A DNA stretch of 64,000 nucleotides from Stutzerimonas kunmingensis (GTDB lineage: Bacteria > Pseudomonadota > Gammaproteobacteria > Pseudomonadales > Pseudomonadaceae): the NCBI RefSeq assembly GCF_014764705.1, contig NZ_JACXXG010000026.1, forward strand, positions 1 through 64,000. Reading direction: 5' to 3'. Under the pieces are notes generated by a model. That model made no database searches, was not told the DNA's origin, and saw only the letters and a list, made by a program, of their open reading frames with translations. Positions 1 to 8,932 of the stretch are shown here, in pieces; position 1 is the stretch's first letter; each line of letters opens with the position of its first letter. The position numbers and the translations under genes are program-made.

Positions 1-125
1 CTTGGACTGGTCTCGATACTGGATACGATCAATCGGCTTAACCGCATGGCCTGAACCGCCGTGTACGGAACCGTACGCACGGTGGTGTGGGAGGACGGCG
101 GCCGTGAGGCCGCCTCCTACCCGAT
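1..125 (+). mobile_element. 3' end of a group II intron (domains V and VI)
   Basis: The left edge of the window lies inside a group II intron. A domain V hairpin sits at about 55-86: a 9-bp lower stem, a CG two-base bulge at 76-77, a 4-bp upper stem and a four-base GAAC loop. Domain VI follows at about 89-122, with a 7-bp GC stem capped by GUGA. A119 is unpaired and lies 7 nt from the inferred 3' splice site after CCCGAT (125), as expected for the branch-point A, and the intron ends in AT as group II introns usually do. The maturase ORF, if present, must lie upstream of the window. The short ORFs that can be read here look spurious. Whether the whole intron is intact cannot be judged. Confidence 0.75.
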
Positions 126-332
126 CCCAAAGAAAGATCCACCTCGGCTCTTGCTTCCATCGATCACGCCAAGGACTGGTTACTCATCCGTCCCTTTGCA
201 TTCCGTGTCGTGCTCCGATAAACGAAGCACTCCTTGCTCGTCAATCCCGCTCGGGCTGTTCAAACTCTGAACAACATGCTACAAACGACCGCAACCCGAA
301 TGATCTAGCCGCTTGAAAACGAAGGGAAAACC

Positions 333-617
333 ATGACCAAGTCGGAGTTGATCGAGCGAATCGTCACCCAGCAGGGGCTGCTGTCGTCGAAGGATGTCGA
401 GCTGGCCATCAAGACCATGCTTGAGCAAATGGCTCAGGCTCTGGCCACTGGCGACCGGATCGAGATCCGCGGCTTTGGTAGCTTTTCCCTGCACTACCGC
501 GCCCCCCGCGTAGGCCGCAATCCCAAAACCGGCCAATCCGTCAGCCTTGACGGAAAATTCGTCCCGCATTTCAAGCCTGGGAAGGAGTTGCGGGATCGGG
601 TGAATGACGAGGAATAA
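333..617 (+). CDS. ihfB: integration host factor subunit beta
   Basis: The 94-residue product is the beta subunit of IHF, the heterodimeric DNA-bending protein used in recombination, replication and sigma-54-dependent transcription. The whole HU/IHF fold is present: an N-terminal helical part starting MTKSELIER, the beta-arm region with RNPKTG at about residues 64-69, whose proline would intercalate in the minor groove, and a C-terminal helix. The length is normal for the family. The ATG is preceded by a purine-rich GAAGGGAAAA ribosome site. In pseudomonads ihfB usually follows rpsA; here a group II intron end lies 207 nt upstream, so the 126-332 spacer carries whatever promoter the gene now uses. 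A weak hairpin (651-656 with 667-672) follows the gene but lacks a T-run. Confidence 0.97.
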   Translation: MTKSELIERIVTQQGLLSSKDVELAIKTMLEQMAQALATGDRIEIRGFGSFSLHYRAPRVGRNPKTGQSVSLDGKFVPHFKPGKELRDRVNDEE

Positions 618-743
618 ATTTCCTGCAGCGTCGTTAATGTGGATTTATATCTCTGCCGGGCCCATCGCAGAGTGCCATCTCAAGTATCAAATGCACGAAT
701 GCGCTGAAGCCGAGTCGAGCCTCACGGTGTTGAAGGTGAAAGC

Positions 744-1151
744 TTAGTGTCGTGCACCCTCATCCGGCATGCTCAGCAGCTGCTTTTCACGGTTCCAGTC
801 GAACGGTTCGTCGTTCTGCTCGGCTTCGTAGCGGCGCTCTTCGAGTTGCTGGAAGACGGCGATCTCGTCATCCGGCATGAAGTGCAGGCAGTCGCCGCCG
901 AAGTACCACAGCAAATCGCGCGGAACCAGGTGGGCGATTTGGGGATAGCGGTGGAAAACCTGGCAGATCAGGTCCTGGCCCATATGACGCTCTTCCGGGA
1001 CGTTCTGCAGATTCATGATCAGCTCGTCGAAGCGTTCGAGAAACAGTGCGTGGCTTTCTTCCGAGACTTGTTCGGCCTCGCCCATGGCGAGCAGGATGCC
1101 GCGCAGATGGGCCAGCAGGGCCAGGTTGTGATCGTGGTATGGATTGGCCAT
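744..1151 (-). CDS. PA2817-type conserved hypothetical protein
   Basis: This 135-residue acidic soluble protein resembles the pseudomonad family annotated as PA2817. It has no signal peptide or membrane segment. Visible features are an N-terminal histidine/asparagine-rich start (MANPYHDHNLALL), a helical middle rich in Glu, and the segment RDLLWYFGGDCLHFMPDDEI near residues 80-99, which is probably the conserved core. It is transcribed leftward, towards ihfB, and about 180 nt separates its start from the pcpS stop. No enzymatic motif is recognisable and its function is unknown. The family assignment rests on recollection of the sequence pattern rather than on a search. Confidence 0.7.
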   Translation of the reverse strand: MANPYHDHNLALLAHLRGILLAMGEAEQVSEESHALFLERFDELIMNLQNVPEERHMGQDLICQVFHRYPQIAHLVPRDLLWYFGGDCLHFMPDDEIAVFQQLEERRYEAEQNDEPFDWNREKQLLSMPDEGARH

Positions 1152-1295
1152 GTGTTCACCTGTGTCGGTTTTCAGAAAGGCGCGATTATAGGCGTGCGCG
1201 CCAGTGATTTGGGGTGTCTGGTTGACTCGCTGAAAGCCCGCGGGTTCGGTTTTTCGGATGAGGCGATTGTTGGGCCGCCAGCTTGGCTACGCCAG

Positions 1296-1319
1296 AAAGC
1301 GAGCCTTCTAGCGGCTCGC
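1296..1319 (-). terminator. probable pcpS terminator
   Basis: A perfect 7-bp inverted repeat (GCGAGCC and GGCTCGC, loop of 7) ends 15 nt beyond the pcpS stop. On the minus strand it is followed by TTTCT, a short U-tract, consistent with a weak intrinsic terminator. Confidence 0.5.
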
Positions 1320-1334
1320 CAACAGGGCGACGTA

Positions 1335-2072
1335 CTAGCCTGGTTTGGTCGAGCCAGGCTGGGCTGGAATGCTGACCAAACTGAGCAGGTAGCCTTCGAA
1401 GGTAGTGAACTGGCCGCCTAGCTCGATGCCGTTGCGCCAGTTTGCGGATAGATCGATCAACAAACGCAGGCGCGCAGCTCCTTGATGAGTGGCGTCCAGC
1501 ACTTCGGCATGCTGGAAGTAGAAGCGTCGCTTCACCAGCGGATACAGTGCTTTGAACAGACTTTCCTTTAACGAGAAGGTTCGGGTTACCAGTTCGGAGC
1601 GCTCGTCTTCGTTTAGCGGAGAGTAGAGTTCCAGTTCGCGGGGTGTGAGGATTTCGGCGGCCAGGCGGTCGGCTCGTTCGGGAGCAAGAAGGCGCTCGAT
1701 ATCCAGCCCCAGCCCGCTCCATTGCTGGCTGGAACCCACCACGACGCCTGCCCAGCCTGCGCCGTGGGTGATGGAGCCAACGACGCCGCGCGGCCACTGC
1801 GGTGCGCGGTCTTCACCCACTGGCGGCACGAATGCAGTGCCGGTCAGGCCTCGCAGGGCCTCCCGAGCGCACAAGCGTCCAGCGAGAAACTCTGCCTGCC
1901 GCTTGCTGACGCCTTTCTGTGCGGGAATCGCCCAGCGGCCAAAATCCTCAGGATCGAGCAATGCCGGGTCGAAGCGTGTGCTCATCAGGCTGACACCCGC
2001 CAAGGCTTGCGGTAGCGGCCAGTGGTCGGTGAGTGGCGTGCAGCAGCGCGGGTAGGAAGGCAGATCGTTCAT
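1335..2072 (-). CDS. pcpS: 4'-phosphopantetheinyl transferase
   Basis: This enzyme moves phosphopantetheine from coenzyme A onto a conserved serine of carrier proteins. It belongs to the Sfp/EntD superfamily. The 245-residue product carries the family motifs in order: GEDRAPQWP at about 86-94, SITHG at about 100-104, GLDIERLL at about 121-128 with the metal-binding Asp and Glu, and FSLKESLFKALYP at about 167-179. The opening MNDLPSYPRCCTPLTDHWPLP and the C-terminal YFQHAEVL strongly resemble PcpS of P. aeruginosa, which serves both fatty-acid and siderophore carrier proteins. The start at 2072 matches that protein's N-terminus. The gene stands alone, diverges from pap across a 334-nt spacer, and is followed by a hairpin. 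Confidence 0.93.
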   Translation of the reverse strand: MNDLPSYPRCCTPLTDHWPLPQALAGVSLMSTRFDPALLDPEDFGRWAIPAQKGVSKRQAEFLAGRLCAREALRGLTGTAFVPPVGEDRAPQWPRGVVGSITHGAGWAGVVVGSSQQWSGLGLDIERLLAPERADRLAAEILTPRELELYSPLNEDERSELVTRTFSLKESLFKALYPLVKRRFYFQHAEVLDATHQGAARLRLLIDLSANWRNGIELGGQFTTFEGYLLSLVSIPAQPGSTKPG

Positions 2073-2406
2073 GGTCGCTATTCTGCCTCAAGGCAGGTAT
2101 TGGATGTGATCGCGCTGCGGCGGACGCGCCGTACTTCGCCTGGCGGATTACCCCTTGCTCAGCGCGCTGTTTCACCGGCATCGGTCCCGTTCCAGGTTGA
2201 TGCTTGGCATCTGGACTGCTTCCCGCCGTCCCTCTCCCGCAGGGAGAGGGTGTGCAAATCAACTGCACGCCATCGTTGCTAACGGCTGCAGCTCCGCTTC
2301 AGGAGGAATAGACCGTATCAAGGCTGCGGTTATTTTTTCACGCGCTGCTCGCTATGCCTTCAGGGTGCCTGCTAGGGTTGAGCGCATCACCTGGACGGAG
2401 AAAGCG
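2073..2406. other. divergent spacer between pcpS and pap
   Basis: This 334-nt spacer should hold the promoters of both flanking genes, but no strong -35/-10 pair stands out. It contains a perfect 9-bp hairpin at 2230-2250 (CCCTCTCCC, loop GCA, GGGAGAGGG), a palindrome type common in intergenic DNA of many proteobacteria. The open frame that extends pap upstream through this region (from 2155) is considered non-coding: it lacks a ribosome site and the family starts much later. Confidence 0.6.
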
Positions 2407-3906
2407 ATGTTCGAATCAGCCGAAATTGGTCACTCCATCGACAAGGAGACCTACGATGCGGCGGTGCCAGAGTTGCGTGAAGCGCTGCTGCAGGCGCAGT
2501 ACCGGCTTAAGACCCAGGCACGGTTCCCGGTCCTCATACTGATCAATGGCATCGAGGGCGCCGGCAAAGGGGAAACGATCAAGCTGCTCAACGAGTGGAT
2601 GGATCCGCGGCTGATACGTGTCGACAGCTTCGATGTGCCCAGCGACGAAGAGCTCGCGCATCCACCGGCATGGCGTTTCTGGCGGCGCCTGCCGCCGAAG
2701 GGCCACACCGGGATTTTCTTCGGCAACTGGTACAGCAAGATGCTCGAGGATCGTGTGCACGGGCGCATCGATGGTGCCGAGCTGAAACTCGCCACCGCGC
2801 GGGCGCAGCGCCTGGAGCGGATGCTCTGTGACGAGGGCTCGCTGATCTTCAAGTTCTGGTTCCATCTGTCCAAGGAGCGTATGAACGCCCGGCTCGATTC
2901 GCTGAAGAATGACCCGCTGCACAGCTGGCGCATCAGCCCGTTGGATTGGCAACAGTCGAAGACTTACGACAAGTTCGTGCGCCACGGTGAGAAGATCCTG
3001 CGGCTCAGCAGCCGGGATTTTGCGCCCTGGTATGTGATTGAGGGTGCGGACGAGCGTTATCGCAGCCTGACCGTCGGCCGCATCTTGCTCGAAGGCCTGC
3101 AGGCCGCGCTGGCCGCCGCGGAGCAGCCTGGGCAGGCGGCGTCGCAGCCGCATTCGGCGCCGCTACAGATCGATCTGGATCATTTGAGCCTGTTGGACAG
3201 CTTGGATCTGAGCCAGAAGCTCACCAAGGACGACTACCAGCAGCAGCTCGCCGAGGAGCAGGCGCGGTTGTCGCAGTTGTTGCGGGATCGCCGTCTGCGC
3301 AAGCGGGGCGTGCTGGCGTTGTTCGAGGGACATGATGCGGCGGGCAAGGGGAGTGCGATTCGTCGCGTGACCGGCGCGCTCGACCCGCGCATGTACCGGA
3401 CCATACAGATCGCCGCGCCCTCCGAGGAAGAACGCGCGCAGCCCTGGCTTTGGCGCTTCTGGCGGAATGTACCGGAGCGCGGAAAGTTCACCATCTTCGA
3501 TCGCTCCTGGTATGGCCGCGTACTGGTCGAGCGGGTGGAAGGTTTTTGCACCCCGGATGAATGGTTGCGTGCCTATTCGGAAATCAACGACTTCGAAGAG
3601 CAGTTGGTCGATGCCGACATCGTGGTGGTGAAGTTCTGGCTGACCATCGACAAGAAAACCCAGCTCAAGCGTTTCAAGGAACGCGAGGAGACAGTCTTCA
3701 AGCGCTTCAAGATCACCGAGGAGGATTGGCGCAACCGCGAGCGCTGGGATGAGTACGGCCACGCTGTGGCGGATATGGTCGACCGCACCAGTACCGAGAT
3801 CGCGCCCTGGACGCTGGTGGAGGCGAACGACAAGCGCTTCGCCAGGGTGAAGGTGCTGCGAACGTTGAATGAGGCGCTGGAGGCGGCGATCGAGAAGGGG
3901 CGTTGA
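2407..3906 (+). CDS. pap: polyphosphate:AMP phosphotransferase (two-domain PPK2)
   Basis: This enzyme transfers phosphate from polyphosphate to AMP, producing ADP. It is a class II two-domain PPK2. The 499-residue product contains two tandem P-loop kinase domains: the first with Walker A GIEGAGKG at residues 48-55, the second with EGHDAAGKG at about 307-315 and a following LDPRMYR segment. Both halves repeat the same order of motifs (WRFWRRLPPKG in the first, WRFWRNVPERG in the second), showing internal duplication. The start at 2407 has GGAG 7-8 nt upstream and gives the usual family length. The thiolase gene lies downstream after a 417-nt gap. In P. aeruginosa I recall the same pair (PA3455 and PA3454) being adjacent. 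Confidence 0.95.
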   Translation: MFESAEIGHSIDKETYDAAVPELREALLQAQYRLKTQARFPVLILINGIEGAGKGETIKLLNEWMDPRLIRVDSFDVPSDEELAHPPAWRFWRRLPPKGHTGIFFGNWYSKMLEDRVHGRIDGAELKLATARAQRLERMLCDEGSLIFKFWFHLSKERMNARLDSLKNDPLHSWRISPLDWQQSKTYDKFVRHGEKILRLSSRDFAPWYVIEGADERYRSLTVGRILLEGLQAALAAAEQPGQAASQPHSAPLQIDLDHLSLLDSLDLSQKLTKDDYQQQLAEEQARLSQLLRDRRLRKRGVLALFEGHDAAGKGSAIRRVTGALDPRMYRTIQIAAPSEEERAQPWLWRFWRNVPERGKFTIFDRSWYGRVLVERVEGFCTPDEWLRAYSEINDFEEQLVDADIVVVKFWLTIDKKTQLKRFKEREETVFKRFKITEEDWRNRERWDEYGHAVADMVDRTSTEIAPWTLVEANDKRFARVKVLRTLNEALEAAIEKGR

Positions 3907-4323
3907 CCGCGACCCTGTGACCGCGGAGCTGCCGGTGGGTTGTTCGCGGTCCGCTCCCACACCTGGCCTGTGCCTGTCGTTCGTGTCGTTTCTGTGGGCA
4001 AGGGTGATTCCGCTGCCCTGTTAAGCGTTAGGAACGATCCCTGATCCGGCGCACCACGCCTCTGTGGAAGCGGACTTGCCCGCGAATCAGCGAGGCCGCT
4101 GGTCAGGCGCTATGCGCTCACCTACGGGATTGCTGGCAAGCCTGCGCAAAAGGGTGCCGGCCAGCGAGGCGATGGCCGTGCATATGCTTGCTGAATGGTC
4201 GTCGCCACGCTAGCGACGCCGGAACTATGCTCGGTTCACCGTCCACCCAGCGGTCGTGGAACAATCCGCGCGCCCAGCGCCGTCATAACATCCCCGCGAC
4301 CGCCTCGATAATTGAGGTATCCC
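3907..4323. other. 417-nt spacer between pap and thiolase
   Basis: No convincing gene is present. Around 4071-4095 there is a stretch (GAAGCGGACTTGCCCGCGAA) resembling degraded pseudomonad REP-type palindromes. The distal 100 nt should contain the thiolase promoter, but no clear hexamers were found. The long antisense frame over the thiolase (4225-5406) is a GC-rich shadow. Confidence 0.5.
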
Positions 4324-5508
<1,185 letters not shown>

Positions 5509-5531
5509 CAGCTTGGTGATACCGTCTGGAG

Positions 5532-5571
5532 ACGGGCCTACTACGAAGCCGTAGCAAGCCCGTTTTCTTTT
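5532..5571 (+). terminator. intrinsic terminator of the thiolase gene
   Basis: ACGGGC (from 5532) pairs with GCCCGT (ending 5563), and an inner CTAC/GTAG stem continues the hairpin. TTTCTTTT follows, the classic rho-independent form. Confidence 0.8.
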
Positions 5572-5675
5572 GGCCCGCGATAAAGCCGAGCCGTGCTATC
5601 GAGCCTGATCGGCTGGCCGCACAAGGGCTTGTATCTGACAGGCGTCTGGTAGTTGTCAGATGCATAGCATGGGCA

Positions 5676-5717
5676 CAAAAAAGCCGCAGAGATCGATTGA
5701 CTCTGCGGCTTTTTTTA
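5676..5717. terminator. bidirectional terminator at the end of the exopolysaccharide locus
   Basis: AGCCGCAGAG (5682-5691) and CTCTGCGGCT (5701-5710) form a perfect 10-bp stem, with A6 on the left and T7 on the right. It can therefore stop transcription from both directions. It sits 31 nt beyond the wza stop and after the thiolase, sealing off the locus. Confidence 0.9.
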
Positions 5718-5747
5718 AGTGATCGTCAGACGATCACGCAGTGCGGC

Positions 5748-6848
5748 TTAGCGGTTGATGTTGTATTCCGCTGCGGCACCGATGCCAACAACGTTAGCCG
5801 ACGGCAGCAGCTGGCTGATGAAACGGTTCCAGCGAGTGATGTTGGCCGGACCGACGAACACGACGTCCTGCGGCTGCAGCGGGAAGTGTTTGGCCAGGGC
5901 AAGGGCGGTCGGCGACTCGGCGTTCAGCTGAAAGACCTTGGCCGGCTCGGTCATCATGTCTTCAGCACCGCGAATCACGTACAGCGCCTCACCATCGGCA
6001 GTCTCCTGACGAATGCCGCCTGCGGTGCCGATCGCGTCCATCAGGTTCATGCTGGTGGCTTTGAACGACAGCGCTTGTGGCAGGTTGACCTCGCCCAGCA
6101 CGTAGATCTTGCGCTGGTCGTTGTACGGGAGGTGCAGCTGGTCGCCGTCCTTCAGGTAAACCTGGTGCAGCCACGAGTCCGGGCGGTTCAGCGAATCCAT
6201 GTCAAGCATGTACTCACGACCGTCGCGCTTGAGCGTCAGACCGGTGAGGTCCGCGGTTTCGGTATCCACACCGGCTTGACCGATAGCCTGGGTGATGGTC
6301 ATCGGAGCGGTGGTCACCGGGACTTCGCCGGCGGTGTCGAATGCACCGGATACGACGACGCGCTGGCTGCCGAAGCGCAGGATGGATACATCGACCTGCG
6401 GACTGTCGATGTAGTTGGTCAGGCGACGCGCAATCAGGGCACGCAGTTCTTCTATGGTCTTGCCCGCGGCTTCGATGTTGCCGATGTACGGGTAGAACAG
6501 GGTGCCATCGGGGCGTACCAGACGACCGTTGGCATCCAGCTGCTGCTGCGGGCCGGACGGCGCGGTCAGCTCCGGGTGGTCCCAGACGGTAATGTAGAGC
6601 AGGTCGTTGGCGCCGATGCGGTAGGCGCCGGGCTTGTAGTTGAGCAGTTCCTGCTTGCTGGAGGTGCCCGCGTCAGAGGCGAGGTGACCCTTGAGCATTT
6701 CGGGGGTGATGCGGATCAGCTGAACGGTGCCGTGCTCGGCTTCGGCGCCTTCCTTGAACTCATCGGGATCGAGGTATTGGCCGGGAGCGAACGCACAGCC
6801 CTGCAATACCAGGGCGGAAGTAAAAGCTAGAGCGATAAATGGTTTCAT
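5748..6848 (-). CDS. wza: outer-membrane polysaccharide export lipoprotein (Wza family)
   Basis: This product forms the outer-membrane secretin-like channel through which polymer is exported. The 366-residue protein starts with a lipoprotein signal ending in the lipobox LQGC, with Cys18 as the lipidated residue. The polysaccharide-export domain follows (YRIGANDLLYITVWDHPEL, about residues 80-98), then SLBB-type repeats (about 160-320; VVVSGAFDTAGEVPV, IYVLGEVNLPQAL), and a C-terminal amphipathic segment NRFISQLLPSA suited to a membrane helix barrel. Start 6848 is chosen because AAGGA lies 9 nt upstream and it gives a proper signal peptide; a longer frame from 6884 does not. It is the last gene of the locus and is separated from wecG-like by 448 nt, so it may have its own expression signals. 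Confidence 0.92.
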   Translation of the reverse strand: MKPFIALAFTSALVLQGCAFAPGQYLDPDEFKEGAEAEHGTVQLIRITPEMLKGHLASDAGTSSKQELLNYKPGAYRIGANDLLYITVWDHPELTAPSGPQQQLDANGRLVRPDGTLFYPYIGNIEAAGKTIEELRALIARRLTNYIDSPQVDVSILRFGSQRVVVSGAFDTAGEVPVTTAPMTITQAIGQAGVDTETADLTGLTLKRDGREYMLDMDSLNRPDSWLHQVYLKDGDQLHLPYNDQRKIYVLGEVNLPQALSFKATSMNLMDAIGTAGGIRQETADGEALYVIRGAEDMMTEPAKVFQLNAESPTALALAKHFPLQPQDVVFVGPANITRWNRFISQLLPSANVVGIGAAAEYNINR

Positions 6849-6855
6849 GGGTTGT

Positions 6856-6963
6856 TCATCCTTGACGGAGTGGTTGTTGTTCAAAGAGTGAGACGGCTTG
6901 ATTCACTTTTCTGCCTGAGGCGTTTGAGTATTTTTTTCGCCTTTCCAAGAGGACCGGAGTCAT
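6856..6963 (-). CDS. candidate 35-aa leader ORF before wza
   Basis: ATG at 6963 opens a 35-codon frame beginning MTPVLLERRKKYSN and ending PLRQG. Its TGA (6856-6858) lies 7 nt before the wza ATG. GAGGAG is 9-10 nt upstream of this ATG, a better ribosome site than most genes here have. The peptide is basic and has no signal sequence. The close stop-to-start spacing would allow translational coupling to wza. No homologue is recognised; this is inference from the frame and ribosome site only, and the frame could be fortuitous. Confidence 0.3.
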   Translation of the reverse strand: MTPVLLERRKKYSNASGRKVNQAVSLFEQQPLRQG

Positions 6964-7183
6964 CACTCCACACTCCTCAGCGACCAAACTGGATCGGTAG
7001 CCAAAGTTTCTCTCCTTCCTGAATTGTTCATCTCCAGCAGCTATCTATTCAGCTACGTAGACGCGTTTTTATTTCCCTCCTGGTTGTAAAGTCAGCGGCT
7101 GTTTGGTTGGGCAGGTTTAATTCCTAAGTTCTTCACATACGGCTGCTGCGTTACCACCGAGGCGGGATGGCGCTCATGGTTAG

Positions 7184-7291
7184 TTAGATGTTGAATTGCC
7201 ATCCTGTCACGCTCACACAGAAGGGATAGACCGTCTCGATTTCGCTGGGTTCACCGTCGTTCAGTGCAATTGCGCCCAATTTTTCGATCAT
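7184..7291 (-). CDS. candidate 35-aa ORF after the WecG-family gene
   Basis: ATG at 7291 begins only 5 nt after the TAA of the upstream glycosyltransferase gene and runs 35 codons to TAA at 7184. The peptide starts MIEKLGAIALNDGEPSEIE and ends VTGWQFNI. Its composition and third-position usage look like real coding sequence, but no good Shine-Dalgarno lies at normal distance; AGGA is about 12 nt away. It could be a small protein translated by coupling or the remnant of a deleted gene. No family recognised. Confidence 0.25.
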   Translation of the reverse strand: MIEKLGAIALNDGEPSEIETVYPFCVSVTGWQFNI

Positions 7292-7296
7292 TGGGA

Positions 7297-8064
7297 TTAG
7301 CTGTCCTGTTTCGCCGGCTTGGCCTTCTGCACGCGGTAGTTTTTTTCCCGCATGAATGCCGGAACTATGAACATCGCGTCATGTGCGTAGCGCTTAACCA
7401 GCCTTTTGGGTTCGGAAAGCATGCGATGCAACCATTCGAGTTTGCAGTTCTGCATCCACACCGGGGCCCGTTTAATACTGCCGGTAGCAAACGAAATGGA
7501 TGCGCCGATACAAAAGCCCATACCGGTCCGTTCGTGACTTTCGATGGAACTGGCAAGTATTTCCTGGCGCGGCGCGCCGACTGCGTAGAGCACTAGTTCG
7601 GACGGGTTTTCCCGAACGAACTGCAATGCCCGTTGCACTTCATCCGGACGATTGATGAAGCCCATCGGTGGATTGTGGTGATAGAGCGTGATTCCGGGGT
7701 AGATCGCGCGCAGTTTGACGCATTCCTCTTCGGTCGCCCCGATCAGGACGATGCGCAGGCGCTCGCGGTCTGCCCATTCCAGCAGGTCGACGGTAAGGTC
7801 GCTGCCCGGAATCACTTCTTCGATCTGTACACCGAGGCGCTGCAGCAGTGGCTGCAGGATTCGGCTGTCGCACAGGCGCAGGCGAGCCTTGGCGTAAGCC
7901 TCACGCAGTGCAGGGTTATCCTGCAGTTGCGCTAGGTGGTCGACATTGGGGGTCACCACGAACGAGTAGGGCTGCTTGACCCCCTCGCGAATGCAGTTCA
8001 GCAGCGTCGCCTTGCTGCCGGTATAGAAATTCACACCGAACGCGTGGTTAGTCTCGTTAGACAC
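7297..8064 (-). CDS. WecG/TagA/CpsF-family glycosyltransferase
   Basis: A 255-residue cytoplasmic GT26-type glycosyltransferase. Characterised members (TagA, WecG) add N-acetylmannosamine or its uronic acid to a lipid-linked sugar, so here it probably extends the undecaprenyl-bound repeat unit. Visible family blocks are VVTPNVDHLAQL (about 36-47), CDSRILQPLLQRLG (about 69-82), GSDLTVDLL (about 90-98), LVLYAVGAPRQE (about 158-169) and the C-terminal KLEWLHRMLSEPKRL (about 212-226). The TPN and GAPRQE motifs are diagnostic. It starts with GTG at 8064, overlapping the GT2 stop by 8 nt, which implies translational coupling. Its exact sugar donor cannot be read from sequence. Confidence 0.88.
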   Translation of the reverse strand: MSNETNHAFGVNFYTGSKATLLNCIREGVKQPYSFVVTPNVDHLAQLQDNPALREAYAKARLRLCDSRILQPLLQRLGVQIEEVIPGSDLTVDLLEWADRERLRIVLIGATEEECVKLRAIYPGITLYHHNPPMGFINRPDEVQRALQFVRENPSELVLYAVGAPRQEILASSIESHERTGMGFCIGASISFATGSIKRAPVWMQNCKLEWLHRMLSEPKRLVKRYAHDAMFIVPAFMREKNYRVQKAKPAKQDS

Positions 8065-8932
8065 TCATCGTTACTCCCTTGAAGGCGCCCTTGATGCCGG
8101 ACCAGGCGAGGCTGGGGTGGTTGAACTCCTTGATGACGGTGATCGCCGACAGGAAACAGGCCGACGCGAAGGCAAAACCCTGGCCGTAGAAGCGCTTGTT
8201 GAATCGGGTGGCGGCGCGATTGCGGTAGTAGTGATAGAAGGCCGAGCGGCCGCCCGAGCTCAGCGAGCCGTAGTGGAAGAGCCGGCTGCTCGGCACGACG
8301 CGGATCGCAACGCCTTTCTTCTTCGCCTGGAACTGCCAGTCGACTTCCTCGGAATACATGAAGTACGCCTCGTCCATCAGGCCGATGCGATCGACCAGTT
8401 TGGCCGAGAACGCCAGGCTGCAGCCCATCAGGTAATCCGGCTGCTCGCTGGTATTTGCCATGGCTTCGAGGGTCTGGTCCTTGCCCAGCAGCTTGGCCTT
8501 GCCCAGCAGCGGGTAGAGTTTGCCGCCGCCGTAGCATTCCAGGCGCCCGGTGTCGGCGCTGAGGATGACCGAGCCGACGAATTGGCGATCGTTCTCCTTC
8601 AGCGCATCGAGCAACGGTGTAAAGGCATCACTGTCGACATAGGTGTCGTTGTTGACGATCCAGAAAGTGGTCACTGGCAGATTGTCCAGCGCCCAACGCA
8701 GGCCGTAGTTGTTGCCACCGGCGTAGCCGTTGTTCTCCGGGTTGGCGAGAACGGTAACGTTGTGGCGCGGCTGCGCTTCCAGCCACTGGTTGAATGCCAC
8801 CACGGAACCATCCTGGGAGTCATTGTCGATGACCACCACATGGTTGAGAGCCGGGCAATGAGCGAGCAAGCTCTCAACGCAACTGATGGTTTCAGTAGCT
8901 GCCTTGTAGTTGAGGATAAGCGCGACGTTCAT
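8057..8932 (-). CDS. family 2 glycosyltransferase
   Basis: A 291-residue GT-A-fold transferase predicted to add a sugar to the growing repeat unit on the inner face of the membrane. It starts with the usual Rossmann-like strand (MNVALILNYKA), then VVIDNDSQDGS at about 33-43, the metal-binding acidic motif WIVNNDTYVD at about 91-100, and EEVDWQFQAKKKG at about 195-207, the position of the catalytic base region in rhamnosyltransferase-like GT2 enzymes. FHYGSLSSGGRSAFYHYYRNR resembles the C-terminal block of the WcaA/RfbN type. Its 5' end overlaps the wzy-like gene by 41 nt, and its 3' end overlaps the next glycosyltransferase, so all three are probably co-translated. Donor and linkage are unknown. 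Confidence 0.9.
   Translation of the reverse strand: MNVALILNYKAATETISCVESLLAHCPALNHVVVIDNDSQDGSVVAFNQWLEAQPRHNVTVLANPENNGYAGGNNYGLRWALDNLPVTTFWIVNNDTYVDSDAFTPLLDALKENDRQFVGSVILSADTGRLECYGGGKLYPLLGKAKLLGKDQTLEAMANTSEQPDYLMGCSLAFSAKLVDRIGLMDEAYFMYSEEVDWQFQAKKKGVAIRVVPSSRLFHYGSLSSGGRSAFYHYYRNRAATRFNKRFYGQGFAFASACFLSAITVIKEFNHPSLAWSGIKGAFKGVTMSV

Larger units (their letters stand above)
6849..7296 (-). other. 448-nt intra-operonic spacer upstream of wza
   Basis: This spacer is unusually long inside an otherwise compact locus and is more AT-rich than its surroundings. It contains two short candidate ORFs on the coding strand (7184-7291 and 6856-6963) and several purine-rich, ribosome-site-like runs around 7004-7020 and 7072-7080. 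No JUMPstart/ops element and no clear sigma-70 promoter was recognised. A long mRNA leader or a deleted gene are both compatible. Confidence 0.5.

Noticed and set aside
2-316. 104-codon ORF at the left edge
   Set aside because: It runs through intron domains V and VI and the ihfB leader. It has no ribosome site and no recognisable protein; the RNA structure explains the conservation.
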